Part shown: one piece after another, positions 48,820 through 59,597 of the stretch
Position numbering within the stretch: position 1 is the stretch's first letter
How the letters are laid out: each line of letters begins with the position of its first letter
NCBI GenBank assembly: GCA_026874595.1
Contig: CM049314.1
Location: forward strand, 58,450,300-58,514,299
From: Sipunculus nudus
Lineage: Eukaryota > Annelida > Sipuncula > Golfingiida > Sipunculidae
Direction: 5' to 3'
DNA length: 64,000 nt
Made by a program: the position numbers and the translations under genes
The notes under the pieces: generated by a model
Database searches by the model: none
The model's input: the letters and a program-made list of their open reading frames with translations, nothing else
What the model was told of the DNA's origin: nothing

Positions 48820-49725
48820 GTAAAATGCACTTCCAGTTGCCAATATGTTGCAGCTGTATTAAAAATAAAATACATTTGCCATGCAGAAGAATATCACAAT
48901 GAAATCCTAAGCATGGCACATGAGGCTCCTTCATTTGGCCATTTAGGTATAAATAAAACTTACCAGAAAGTTAGGCACACTTCTATTGGCCTAACCTCAG
49001 GATAGATGTTGCATAATATTGTAAATCATGCCATACATGCCAGATGGTAGGCAAGTCCTATAAGAATCTTCCTAAGGCCCCACTAAGGCCTATTCCTGCT
49101 TTCGAGGATCCTTTTAGTACGATTATTGTTGATAGTGTTGGACCACTGCCCACTTTCTGACAATTATGTGCGCATCACGAGGTTCACTGAAGCAATACCA
49201 TTGCGCAAAATTAATGCCAAAAGTGTTGTCAAAGCTCTGACCAAGTTTTTGTTTTACAAATTTTCGGTCTGGCCAAATGTCTAATTTTATGTCTGGCTTG
49301 TTCCAACAAGTAATGCTTGAGCTAGTTATAAAACAATACAGCTCTTCGCCATACCATCCTGAAAGTCAGGGCGCCCTCGAGCGTTTTCAACAGACATTAA
49401 AAAACATGATTAGGACTACTTGTTATGACATACAGAAAGACTGGGACTGAGGAATCAACCTATTGCTGTTTGCTGTGAGAGAATCCTTTCAGGAGTCCTT
49501 GGGTTTCTGTCCCTTTGAACTAGTTTTCGGACACTCAGTCGATGTCCATTAAACTGCTTAAAGAAAAACTCTTGTGTGAAAATCATGATTCTCTTTGCAG
49601 TATGTCTCAGTTTATTGCAGTATGTCTCAGACTTTCGCACCAAACTACACAATGCTTGTGAGATTGCAAAGTCTAATCTAAAATCTGTACAAAATAAAAT
49701 GAAAACAAAGTAGCACAAGCATAGT
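48820..49725 (+). pseudogene. Ty3/Gypsy pol relic (integrase)
   Basis: Reading across frameshifts and stops, the strand keeps the order of a Gypsy integrase: the zinc-binding H-x-G-H part (HEAPSFGHLGINKTYQKV), C-x2-C (CKSCHTCQMVGK), the core entry (DSVGPLP), TEAIPLRKINAKSVVKALTK, then YHPESQGALERFQQTLK and a C-terminal part (ESFQESLGFCPFELVFGHS). At least three stops or frameshifts (about 49160, 49281, 49449) break it. Integrase would insert retroelement cDNA. Reverse transcriptase, RNase H and gag are absent, so only the 3' end of the element remains. Confidence 0.8.
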
Positions 49726-49894
49726 GAAAGACAATGTACTTGCTTATTGCTTTTTTTTTATATTTTTATGAAATATTTTAAACGAGATGTTTATTATGTT
49801 GTAAATAAGAGGATTTTTTAAATTAAAAAAAAAAATAAGTAATTGTGATCACAAAAAGAAAGTTTTTTTTTTAGAAAATTTTCTTTTTTCTAAC

Positions 49895-49905
49895 AGGAAG
49901 GGGAG
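49895..49905 (+). promoter_or_regulatory. polypurine tract of the Gypsy relic
   Basis: AGGAAGGGGAG lies directly against the LTR start (TGTTACGG), the position of the plus-strand primer in LTR elements. It confirms that the following LTR is the 3' LTR. Confidence 0.75.
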
Positions 49906-50739
49906 TGTTACGGATGTCTCTTTTATTGTGCGCTGTTGGCATTCTGTTTCATGTTAGGCTCAATCCATGGGCGTCAATTGGTATGGCTTGTAAAGACACA
50001 GCGCTAATGCTCTATGAGCGCGTGTCTTGTTCTTTGGGAGTGTTTGTATTATTTTATGTTAAGTTCTTTGGACTGTTCGTGAAATAGAAGTTTCTAGGCT
50101 TTGGGGTGAGAAGCTATAAATTCGGGGCTGTGTGTAGAGCCGGCAGAAGGGGGAGAGAGAAAAAATATTCCAGCGGACACAGAAGAGTGTGATTCAAATT
50201 GTGGACCTTTCCGATAATTGCAGCGGTAATAGATCTTCTTCGAAATTTGTAACGGATTTTATATAGTCTTAGGTTTGCCTTTGGGACTACTACCAGAACT
50301 TCACTTTTGGATTACAACATATTTTTTCGGGATTACATTGGACTATTATTCTCTTAGAAGATTACGTGAACTGTTCATCTGGGTTATATGTTTTAAAGGG
50401 CTTATTGAGCTGTGACTATGGTGGTATCCAGAAAAGCCTAGGATCCGGACACTCGATCTGGTATTGTACACTTTATTTATTATACTGTGTAATTGTATTG
50501 ATGTACTGTTATATTGTTGTTATACTGTGTAATTGTATTGATTAAGTGTAATTTATGCTAGGGTTGTTATAAGGATAAATTATTATTATTTGTCAACAAA
50601 AAAAAACTACTGACTTCTTTATTCATTCCCCTAGGCATTTTACGCTGCCTAGTGTTACAGAATCTGAATTTTTTTTATCTGCATAACAAATTTATTCTCG
50701 TGACGACTACATTATCTGTTTGTTATTAGGTTCGTAACA
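49906..50739 (+). repeat. 3' LTR of the Gypsy relic, complete (834 bp)
   Basis: It starts TGTTACGGATG and ends GGTTCGTAACA, with 7 bp terminal inverted repeats TGTTACG/CGTAACA. TATA box at 50115-50121. It shares U3, R and U5 blocks with the LTRs at 13009 and 14404. The frame at 49905-50087 is in U3 and not a gene. Confidence 0.85.
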
Positions 50740-51162
50740 AACTATACATATCTTTTAACTTTTCATTCACTTTCACATAATTTTATAACATTTTATTTTT
50801 CTTTTATTTTAAAAGGTACGATGCTTTTAACATCCAATAGCAGTAAGCCATTCTTTCTGGACTGAAAGATTTTTTGTTTGTTTTTCCTCTATCATGTTCC
50901 TATCTACTCGGAAACTGAAAGTTTAAATATTGATTCAAAAAATAAATTTTAAACTTCATTTTTCAACCAGATAGATGGATACGTTTCTGAGGAACACCTA
51001 GTGACTAGCATTTCCTTAATTATACTATGGTCATTGGAGCCGAGTGCCGAAAAAAAAACCTGGTAGAAGCACTGAGAACAACAATTAAAAAGATAAATTT
51101 ACTACTTGGTCCGATCTGGGGGCTGACCAAACTATATTAAATCTGCATTCTACCGAACACAA

Positions 51163-51290
51163 GCCTCCGCCATGTTTGAGTCCCTATTGTGTGATGCTCT
51201 TAAAACCTTTTTTGTTTAACTTCATTCGGCCCATATTCCCAGGTACAATCGAATATAAGTGACTACACATTTGTGAATATCCCTTGGGCT
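51163..51290 (+). mobile_element. partial copy of dispersed repeat family A
   Basis: AAGCCTCCGCCATG, CATTCGGCCCATATTCCCAG and ACATTTGTGAATATCCCTTG match the first half of the family. The rest is replaced by the minisatellite. Confidence 0.55.
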
Positions 51291-51329
51291 TGTGCAGGTT
51301 CAATATTTTGGCCATGGTACATACTACAC

Positions 51330-51940
51330 AGGTGTATAAGGGAATATTCATACGGATGCACATATACAGGAGTGGGCACATCCTCATGGGCACCTCTGTA
51401 CTAAGGGCACCTTCTATTTACAGCCACTTAGGGACAGTCCCTTGAAAGCAGATCCCGAAATCTATAAGCTCTTTACTAAGAGCACCTCTCTTTTGCGGGC
51501 AAAATATCCGGTCCCGCCAGTCTACGTAATTTGGACTTTATATTGTATACGGGTATATTCATACGATAAGACACACAGGTGTTTACGGGTAAATTTATAA
51601 GGATACACACATACACAGGGGGTGTGTACGGATACACATGCACAAATTAATATGATTATATTCAAACAGATACACACATAAAAAGGTGTATATGGGTATA
51701 CACATACACACACATAAGCGTATATAGATATATTTATAAGGGTACACACATACATATATAGGTGTATATGGGTATAACATTCATCCTGATACACACAAAT
51801 ACACATATGTATATAGATATGTTCATACGGATTCACATACATGCACAGTGTATATATGCGTATATTCATTCGGATACACATCTACACAGGTTGTGTATAT
51901 TCATGTGGTAACGCACATACATAGTTGTAGTTGTGATACG
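51330..51940. repeat. minisatellite of roughly 50 bp units (array 1)
   Basis: Diverged units of the form GGTATATTCATACGGATACA, then CACATACACAGGTGTATAT. Minus-strand frames such as 51881-51522 come from the repeat. A related array lies at 53340-53890. Confidence 0.75.
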
Positions 51941-52726
51941 TGTATATTGATTCACACAGTCATCTCACTATGGAGTCTCAAATTAGTCTCACATCTCACT
52001 CACTCTCTTTAAGTTTAGCGGCAGCCTGCCACCCAAACTCCCATTGTTAAATATCTGAAGACGTTGGGGTGGCAGTACAAGCTACAGGGTTCGGATCAAT
52101 TCTAGTATAAGCAGACGTTCACGCCATTTCTAGCAGTACTCTTTCATTCCAATTTGGTTATCGAACTGTCATTTTCCCGAGGTAAGACAAAAAGTGACGT
52201 TATTATTATTTTTTTTTTGGGGGGGGGGATAATAAATATAACATTCACTGTCGACTTACGTGTTTTAATGCAGCAGTTATTATTAACGAAGTTGGTTTTA
52301 CTTGGAAAGAATGTCCCTCCGTCCGTTATGACGGCTTGTCAGCGTAAACAGCGGTAGCCGAAACCGCTTCAAACTTCAGATCTTGCTGCCAAATTTTGTG
52401 CAACAGCATATTTTCTTAATTATTTAGTAAATAAAACACGATTATATACGCCTCTGATGTAAAATAGTACCACACTGCAAATATTGATTGGACCCTTGAA
52501 ATGAATGTTCAGTTATGACCTTTAGCCTATCATAACTCGCTATTCCGTATCAGATTATTTTAAAAAGGGGTGAATGTCATGTTGTCATGGCTACTTGAAG
52601 TCATGTTATTACCAAGTCAGTTATTCATCACTACTAGCGAGTGAAAACTTCTGGTACAAGCCGTGGTGAAATCGCGTATGGATAATGCCAATTCAAATCT
52701 GCTTGCCTTAAAATAAGATTGGCAGA

Positions 52727-53131
52727 CTGGAAAGGTTTCAGAACGCTTATCTCAGGCACCCCACGGCGAGCTCACATCAAGCCATGTCACATAGAGCTGT
52801 ACCTAAGCTGCCGGCAAACAACAGAGCTCGCTTTAAAGTGCCTTTCCTTACCTATAAAGTCCTCCATGACTAAACACTTTCATAGCTTGCTGACATGATC
52901 ATCCTATGCCTGCTCTAAGCTCAGCCAGGAATTCCTTCTACGAGGTGCCCAAGGCCCGGTCACGGTACGGAAGATCAAGAGTATCGTGACTATTGTCCTT
53001 TCCTTGCACTCAGCTCAGCCAACAATTGCCTCCCTGAGGTGCTAATTAAGGGTCTGGTCAGAGTATGGAATCATATTCCTCAACATATCAGGGATGCCCC
53101 AAGTGTTAAAATACGCCTTTTTAATAGCTGA
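52727..53131 (+). pseudogene. non-LTR retrotransposon (LINE) relic, 3' end of the reverse-transcriptase ORF
   Basis: With frame changes, the strand encodes the C-terminal region typical of Jockey/CR1/L2-type LINE ORF2: LPANNRARFKVPFLTYKVLH, then LALSSANN, then VRVWNHIPQHIRDAPSVKIR and LFNS before TGA at 53129-53131. This matches the family signature F-K-x-L-x-Y-K-A/V-L-H and W-N-x-L/I-P-x-x-I-R...F-K/R-x-x-L. In-frame stops and a shift near 52865-52910 make it dead. The catalytic YxDD part is not present. Confidence 0.75.
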
Positions 53132-53339
53132 CCTATTACTAATCCATGTCATCGACTGTGATATCCACTTTGTGTCTGAAGTCACATCTACTTAGCCTGT
53201 TGCGAAATTATTTTATTCATTACAGATTATGTTGTTTTATCTGGATTGTAATCCATTTTTTAATTATGCATATGTATTTTCACGTGAAATGTGGGTTTTT
53301 AATAGGGTGGATTTTCCACTTTAATATACTTAATTTAAA

Positions 53340-53370
53340 TAAAATCAATATCCATATGGGTACACACATT

Positions 53371-53421
<51 letters not shown>

Positions 53422-53890
53422 ATTCATATAGATACACACACATACGAAGGTGTATATGGTAATATATTGATACAAACACACGTAGGCCTTTGTGGGTCCC
53501 ATAATACGGGTTCCCACATAAACACCTGTATATTGGCAAATTCATATTGTTACAAATATCCACCCGTGTATATGAGCATATACAAACGGGATCACACATA
53601 CACCAATGTATTTCTATATGCAGACACGGGCACACCAAACAAGAAAGTTTGTGTATGTTCATACGGACACACACATACACAGTTAAATATGAGTTTATTC
53701 ATATTGATACAAATATACACAGGTGTATTTTGGGTATATTCATACGGGTTTATATATACACAAATATTAATGTGTATCTTTATTTTGATACAGATATACA
53801 CCGGTGATTTTAGGTATATTCGCACTGATACACACATACACGTGTGTATGGTTATATTCATATGGGAAATACATACACCTGTATATGTGC
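53340..53890. repeat. minisatellite of roughly 50 bp units (array 2)
   Basis: The same unit type as at 51330-51940, with a TA/TG core at 53375-53423. A 249-codon frame on the plus strand (53146-53895) and several minus frames run through it because stops are rare in the unit. Their Thr/His/Ile/Tyr repeats reflect the DNA. Confidence 0.75.
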
Positions 53891-54638
53891 CATAATTGCA
53901 TTTCTGTGTGCCACGGTAGCAATTTCCTGCAGTGGTACATAATTGTGATTGCCTTGGACCGAGTCTGCTTTGTAATCGATGCCAAATACATTGACAGAAA
54001 TAATCGGGATGCGGTGAAACAGTTCATTATTGCCCTTATATATCATTTATGCTTTATTTTGTAACACAACTATTTGTGCCCAAGGTAACCATTCACATGG
54101 CGCAGGTTCCGCACAATTACAATAAAACTTTACGTTTTAGGCGCTACCTCATTACAAATTTTGTAATTATAATATTTTCATTACAAATATATATTTTATG
54201 TTATATGTAATGTCAGGTTTAATAACCAATACAATTAATAATTTGGACGATTAAATTCTTCATAAATAATTCCAGCTTTTTAATCTAGTATTTTCACTTG
54301 GTTTATTATATTAATACATTATGACCTAAAGACATTTATTATTCGGTTAAATTGGCACCATAATCACGTCCAGACTACCCCGGGGGTAACCCCTTCGATT
54401 TCAAATTACTGGGGTAACCTTAGATGGGGCTGTATCTTTACACCAGCTTTCGCCGAAGTGGCAGGGGAATCGGTCATCCAGTGCAGTCCCATAATGCACC
54501 TGATATGTACCTGGGACAGTCGTCATGTATGTAGGTTAGCGTAAAGGTTTGCGTATGCAGCTTGCCTGTTCACATGACATATGTACTAGATTTTAACCCG
54601 AAGCCATTCCGCTAAAGTACACAAGACCTCACAGCGGA

Positions 54639-55138
54639 CACTGTCTCACGGAATGTAGTAGAGTCCACACAATCCGAGTCCCAGTGCAAGTCCGTGTCGG
54701 AGCCACTCGAGACCAAATCCAATTTGAGTACAGGTCCACCCTCGTCGGTCCGAGTCTTTAAGAACTTGAGTTCAATTCCGAGTCTGAGTACAATTTTTTT
54801 TTTAATTCGACTTTGAGATCACCATGTGTATTTTGAAGTCGGTTTACAAATGAATTTTACTATATTGTTGCATTACATTTAACATCTAATGCAGAAATTG
54901 AGATAGTAAAAACTTTTTTTATAATGTTCATCCTTCAGATTGCGCACATAACTCTATATAGTTGTTTTTCTAAATTGAATTCTAGGCCTCACGTGACTTT
55001 TTTATCTGCTGGACTCGAGATGGACTCGGCCTGATTCATCGAGTCGGGACCTCCGAGTCCGAGTAAAAAATCGGAGTCAAGGATCCTCGAGTCCCAGTCC
55101 GAGTCTCTGAAGAAGTGGACTCCCGTCCTACATCACTG
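54639..55138. mobile_element. hAT-like MITE rich in GAGTCC/GGACTC
   Basis: The right end reads GAGAAGTGGACTCCCGTCC-TACATCACTG and the left end CACTGTCTCACGGAATGTAG-TAGAGTCC, a rough inverted pair ending in CAGTGATG(TA). Both halves hold many GAGTCCGAGTC/GACTCGGA motifs. A second terminus of the same kind lies at 61996-62046. CAGTG ends are common in hAT elements; the class is inferred. Confidence 0.5.
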
Positions 55139-55267
55139 CTGTCTCAACTGGTGCAAATGAAAAGAATGAGAAAACAATTGACCTATCCACCAGAGCCCAA
55201 ATGCTCCGCCCTTTTCACCTAATTATTATAATGAGCCCCGAAAACGCTCCTTCACAGAAGGTCTTCC

Positions 55268-55441
55268 ATGCCCATGGTAGCGAGAGCTTCTTACAATATA
55301 ATAATGACGTCAGAAAGGTCGATGACGCATGACGTCGTATTGACTGACGTCATCAACTGGTATCGCTGTCCTCATATCGCAGTCATTGTACGCTGTTTTG
55401 CAATATTTTTGATTATTTGTCTCTTACGAATTACATGCCAG
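55268..55441 (+). CDS. candidate first exon with membrane anchor, unassigned
   Basis: An ATG opens 58 codons ending at a good donor (TGCCAG|GTAAGA) in phase 0. The C-terminal half is strongly hydrophobic (HIAVIVRCFAIFLIICLLRI) and would act as a signal anchor. The coding part overlaps three CRE-type palindromes, so the stretch may be promoter DNA instead. No downstream exon could be linked. Low confidence. Confidence 0.2.
55305..55352. promoter_or_regulatory. three CRE-type sites in 48 bp
   Basis: TGACGTCA at 55305-55312, TGACGTCG at 55330-55337 and TGACGTCA at 55345-55352. These match CREB/ATF consensus sites. Their density is unlikely in AT-rich sequence, but no linked gene is certain. Confidence 0.4.
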
Positions 55442-56231
55442 GTAAGACGTTATTATTTACACGGTAGTCAGAGGAACGGCTTCTGCAGCCTATGGCCTAG
55501 GTTTTTTTATACTCTCTCCTTTGTTTAAAAAAATATCCCGGAAAACATGCCGATATGGATACTGGTAGTTTTTACAGACTACACGTGTTCTGTTTGACAG
55601 AGCTCTGTCAAATTATGCAAAATTTTGTTTTGTCAGATGATTGAAGCTTTACAATGTTTAAGGTCACCTGATTGGTTGCTCGTTAGTCCAATGCTTATGA
55701 TTATTCATAGAATGAATATGCGATTAAGGTCATATAGAGTTCATGGATAGGTCAATTCTGAACAAGGTGTGGTTAAGATCTAAGAATCCTTCCTTAATGA
55801 TAATAAACCTTAAACGTAAACGTGAAACACGCTTTTTTTCTTATATACAGTTCTATTTTAAAGGTAAATATTCATTTTGCAATAATATGTGTATTGTCTC
55901 ACGTTATTAGCTAATTTTGGCTGAATACAATAATTTTTGGCAAAACATCACGGCGTACAGGCATAATATCTCCATTCACCTGTTTTATACGTTGTTATGG
56001 TTCTGTGTGTGAGTAAACACAGTCCACCTGCGTAGATATAGAGGCCTGATCTTGCGCACGGCGACCGATGGCAACCAACCAGAAGAAACCTGACAAAATA
56101 TTCTATCAAAATGTTTTGCCTCACTAATCAAGCCCGGCGCAAATTTTTTCCACTTCCTACAGGATTTGACTAACCGTAAAGAACGAAATATCGAAATAAA
56201 CCGTATTATTTTGAGAAGATCCATTATTTTT

Positions 56232-57118
56232 TTCATGTATAATTAGTATAACTGCTATGTGAATAGGCCCCTTTAATGGAGACAGGATACGAAAAGCTAT
56301 ATGGAAGAAACCTTACCATTATTCTGTTTTCCTACCTCGGACTGCAGTTTTTTTATAATATCCCTTTCAAATGCAACTTAATTTTTTATTGAGGAATTGT
56401 AACTATAAAAATAAAAGTGACCTATATTAAATTGCAGGAATATCAATCCTAGAGAATAGCTGTAATTATGATAATTATGGCACTAATAATTATAATAATA
56501 ACTATAATTATAATAATTTTATGTGCTTCCAGCATTCTCATCCGGATTCTTTAGCGTCATCAAAGAATATTCACAAATGCAAGGTCACAAATGGACGAAC
56601 CCAGGAATATGGACCGATTAGTAAGAGAATGCAGACAAGGTCCAGGCACATGCGCCTATAGCCAACTGTTCAAGTCACGTCGAGCGCCCAGCACCTCGGA
56701 GTTACGGTGTCCAGTGTGTTTGCATAGCGTGTTTGAAACTTGTGCTCCCGCTATAGGGATCTCAATATGGGGAAGGCATGTATTCATTGAGATGCAGATT
56801 TTTAGTTGTCACTGCATTAGGTGTGACTTCATTGGACTTCCAGGAATATTTATAAATATAGTCGAATAAGTAAATGCAAACATAGGTTTTGGGAACTTCT
56901 AAACGAAAGAACCTGGGAGTTTGGGATAAATAGGAAAAAAAAAACACCTTTTGGGAGCATTCCAAATTATGGACCTCCCACACAGCGGAGGCCTGCCTTT
57001 CTGTGAATGCATATAACTAGTTTATGCATATGCGTATCCTGTCTCCATTAAAGGGGCCTATTCACATAGCAGTTATACTAATTATACATGAATGCATATT
57101 ACTAGTTTATGCATATGC
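56232..57118. repeat. perfect 60 bp inverted repeat, second arm flanked by 29 bp direct repeats
   Basis: 56232-56291 and 57033-57092 are exact reverse complements (60 of 60 by eye), 741 bp apart. The second arm is bracketed by two 29 bp copies of GAATGCATA-TAACTAGTTTATGCATATGC (57005-57033 and 57090-57118, one mismatch). The interval has no recognised gene; a 92-codon frame at 56591-56869 is unassigned. Confidence 0.85.
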
Positions 57119-57149
57119 CTCCCAAACAAGTGTTTGCTTTCAATTATCC

Positions 57150-57392
57150 CGCCAAAATTCTAATATTCAGTCGTGCATATATACTTCACATATGTGAATA
57201 TTCCTTCAGATCATAGTATCTAACCGCCTCTTCATCAGCCCATTCCCTAGGTTGCCTGGAAAAAACATCCCTGGATTCCATTCATGATTGCGCGAGTTAT
57301 GTTGTGAACGAATTCACATCCACATAAAACTACACACACAAACACACACAAACCGACATGATCGCTTACTCTCCTGGCGGAGGCAATGATAT
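57150..57392 (+). mobile_element. dispersed repeat family A copy
   Basis: ATATGTGAATATTCCTTCAG, CATGATTGCGCGAGTTATGT, TGTGAACGAATTCACATCC, and the end CTCCTGGCGGAGGCAATG. A CA/TA microsatellite starts right after it. Confidence 0.55.
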
Positions 57393-57398
57393 AAATAT

Positions 57399-57406
57399 AC
57401 ATATAT

Positions 57407-57441
<35 letters not shown>

Positions 57442-57458
57442 AATATACATATATACAT

Positions 57459-57527
<69 letters not shown>
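57399..57527. repeat. (CA)n/(TA)n compound microsatellite
   Basis: Two blocks of (CA) followed by (TA). Short frames across it are artefacts. Confidence 0.95.
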
Positions 57528-57528
<1 letters not shown>

Positions 57529-57676
57529 TGCTATAATATCACTAGGTAGTAAAGACATTAGGTATCCTTTAATATTTTAATATGTCATGGGATAATAAAA
57601 AAATTAGATTAGCTAACTAAAAGGAATATGGATTATGGTTGTTGCCCTTTCAGTTAGCAGGGCAAAATTCATAACT

Positions 57677-57740
57677 GTTAGACCTAGATATTTATAACAT
57701 AAAATCTAGTTAGACCTAGATATTTATAACATAAAATCTA
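57677..57740. repeat. perfect 32 bp tandem duplication
   Basis: The unit begins GTTAGACCTAGATATTTATA and is repeated exactly once (57677-57708, 57709-57740). Confidence 0.9.
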
Positions 57741-59162
57741 GAAAACGTTTCACGTACATTGTTCCATAGACAATGTGATTGGGACATTCGATAGTTCCCA
57801 GGATTATGGACAGAGCCCCTTAAGAAAACTGTAGAAATATTCTCCAGATACGGCCCTTATGACAAAGATGACATCAACCCCCATCCTAGGATATCATAAT
57901 TTGTCTTCACTCAAGATATTTATTATGGATTTATTTGCTTATATGCTTATAGGAAAGAAAGAAATTTTGTTCAATTTTCAACAAGGTAATGTCAAAAACA
58001 AACATGTAGCAAAAGCTTACACGAATTCATTGAAAATTATCTGGAAGTCACTTTGTTAAAATGAATGGTTTAAGGCCATACAGGTCAATGAAACAAATGG
58101 TACATTGTCCCAGACCCAACAAAGTGTGGAGGAGACATGTCCCCAAGTCACTCAGGAATCAAGATTCATGAGAATTTTTATTTTTTTCTTTTAATTTCAT
58201 TTTTATTGTTGTCGGAGGAAACCGCCAGCATTTTTTAAATGCAAGGTTAACAAGTTTATGTTCATCTGCATAATTGCGTTCCGGGTTCGGACTCCGTGAC
58301 AGTATCACACACTTCTTCTCATTTCATATCCTTGACTGATCTATGCCCGGTTACCTGAGGGACCTGCATGGGTACGTTATCGTACTATTGTTTTGTCATA
58401 TCAATTAAGGCACATTCGTTTGTGAGTAAATCACAACGACAGTTGATGATCTTCTTACGGATCCGTTGGTGGGCTACTGGGATAGCCTCTCTGCAGAAAA
58501 AGTATGGGAATACACAAAACAATATGTCTTAAAGGGGGAGACACGGTGACGTGGATGTAGAAAGGAAGATAAATTGCCTGGATCCCATAATCACCTTTCG
58601 GCTGCATTGGTGCACTTACGAGACGATCAAACACTTTTTCGTTCACATATAGGGAAGCATATTGAGACGTCTGATCAACGACTTCCTTGAGAAGGAAGGT
58701 TAATTACATTATTACCCAAAGCAATACAAATTGGGATGAATATATTATTTCCATGAGGTTATGAAACCCCAGGACTTAAGGGGAGAAAATAGAGAGTAAC
58801 CACACGAGAGAATAAGGTGATAAACAGGCTGGCAGACAAAACGTGTAAATACGGGACCTGCTGCAGGCTTCGTTTGTGGCAAGGATAGAATATCATCTGG
58901 GTAACTTAATGAAGACATGGATAAAAAAGAAGTTTCAAGTTGACAGAAAGATGTGAACATGTAAAAAATACAAAATTTGTGTGGCATAGGAACTATTTAA
59001 GACCTTCCCGGAGTAACAAATTACCAGATCAATATATAATACAACAGAGGCAGAAAAAAAGAAGTTTAATTTATAACGAACTCCAGGCTCTATTAAGATA
59101 AGGGAGATCATTAATAGGTTAAATACTCCAACAGCATAGGTAGTTTAAGGGTTTCTTTTAAT
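57741..59162. other. stretch without a recognised gene
   Basis: Short frames (57859-58059 plus; 58455-58646 and 58745-58987 minus) show no domain or splice context. This is the 3' flank of C1q gene B; no canonical AATAAA was noted within 150 bp on the minus strand. Confidence 0.4.
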
Positions 59163-59357
59163 TTATGGGAACATGTAAAACCCTAAGAAATTGATATCTC
59201 TGTCCTGGTTGCCTGAGTGCGCCCTCTCCTCTGCCCTCACTCTGATAGTCTCCCCCGCGGAACATTCGACAATCATCGACTTGCTTACAGTTTCGTAGCC
59301 CGCTGGAAATTCATAACTGATTCCCCCGACAAATTCTTCATTCTTCATAACAAGAAG
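59163..59357 (-). CDS. C1q gene B last exon: end of C1q domain 3
   Basis: The acceptor CTTTATTTTCAG enters in phase 0. It encodes LLVMKNEEFVGGISYEFPAG, the Cys of SMIVECSAGETI, and DINFLGFYMFP before TAA. It has 64 residues, equal to gene A exon 4, and aligns along its whole length. The open frame up to 59426 is intron read-through. Confidence 0.9.
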   Translation of the reverse strand, partial: LLVMKNEEFVGGISYEFPAGYETVSKSMIVECSAGETIRVRAEERAHSGNQDRDINFLGFYMFP

Positions 59358-59556
59358 CTGAAAATAAAGTTCAAAATTATGAAAGAAATTTAGATATTCT
59401 CTCATAGTGCTTTGATAAATGTTCAAATATTATCTCAAGATGCTTTAAAAATGTTCAAATATTATCTCATGACGCTTTAAATATCTACAAATATTCTCTC
59501 ATGACGCTTTCATAAATGTTTAATAAGCTTTAAATGGATCCCTTTTTATAGAATAT

Positions 59557-59597
<41 letters not shown>

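Noticed and set aside
49905-50087. 60-codon frame with a hydrophobic start
   Set aside because: It lies wholly within U3 of the Gypsy LTR.
53146-53895. 249-codon open frame, the longest outside the C1q exons
   Set aside because: Most of it lies over a roughly 50 bp minisatellite and TA/TG tract. The residues repeat with the DNA, and overlapping frames on the other strand are equally open.
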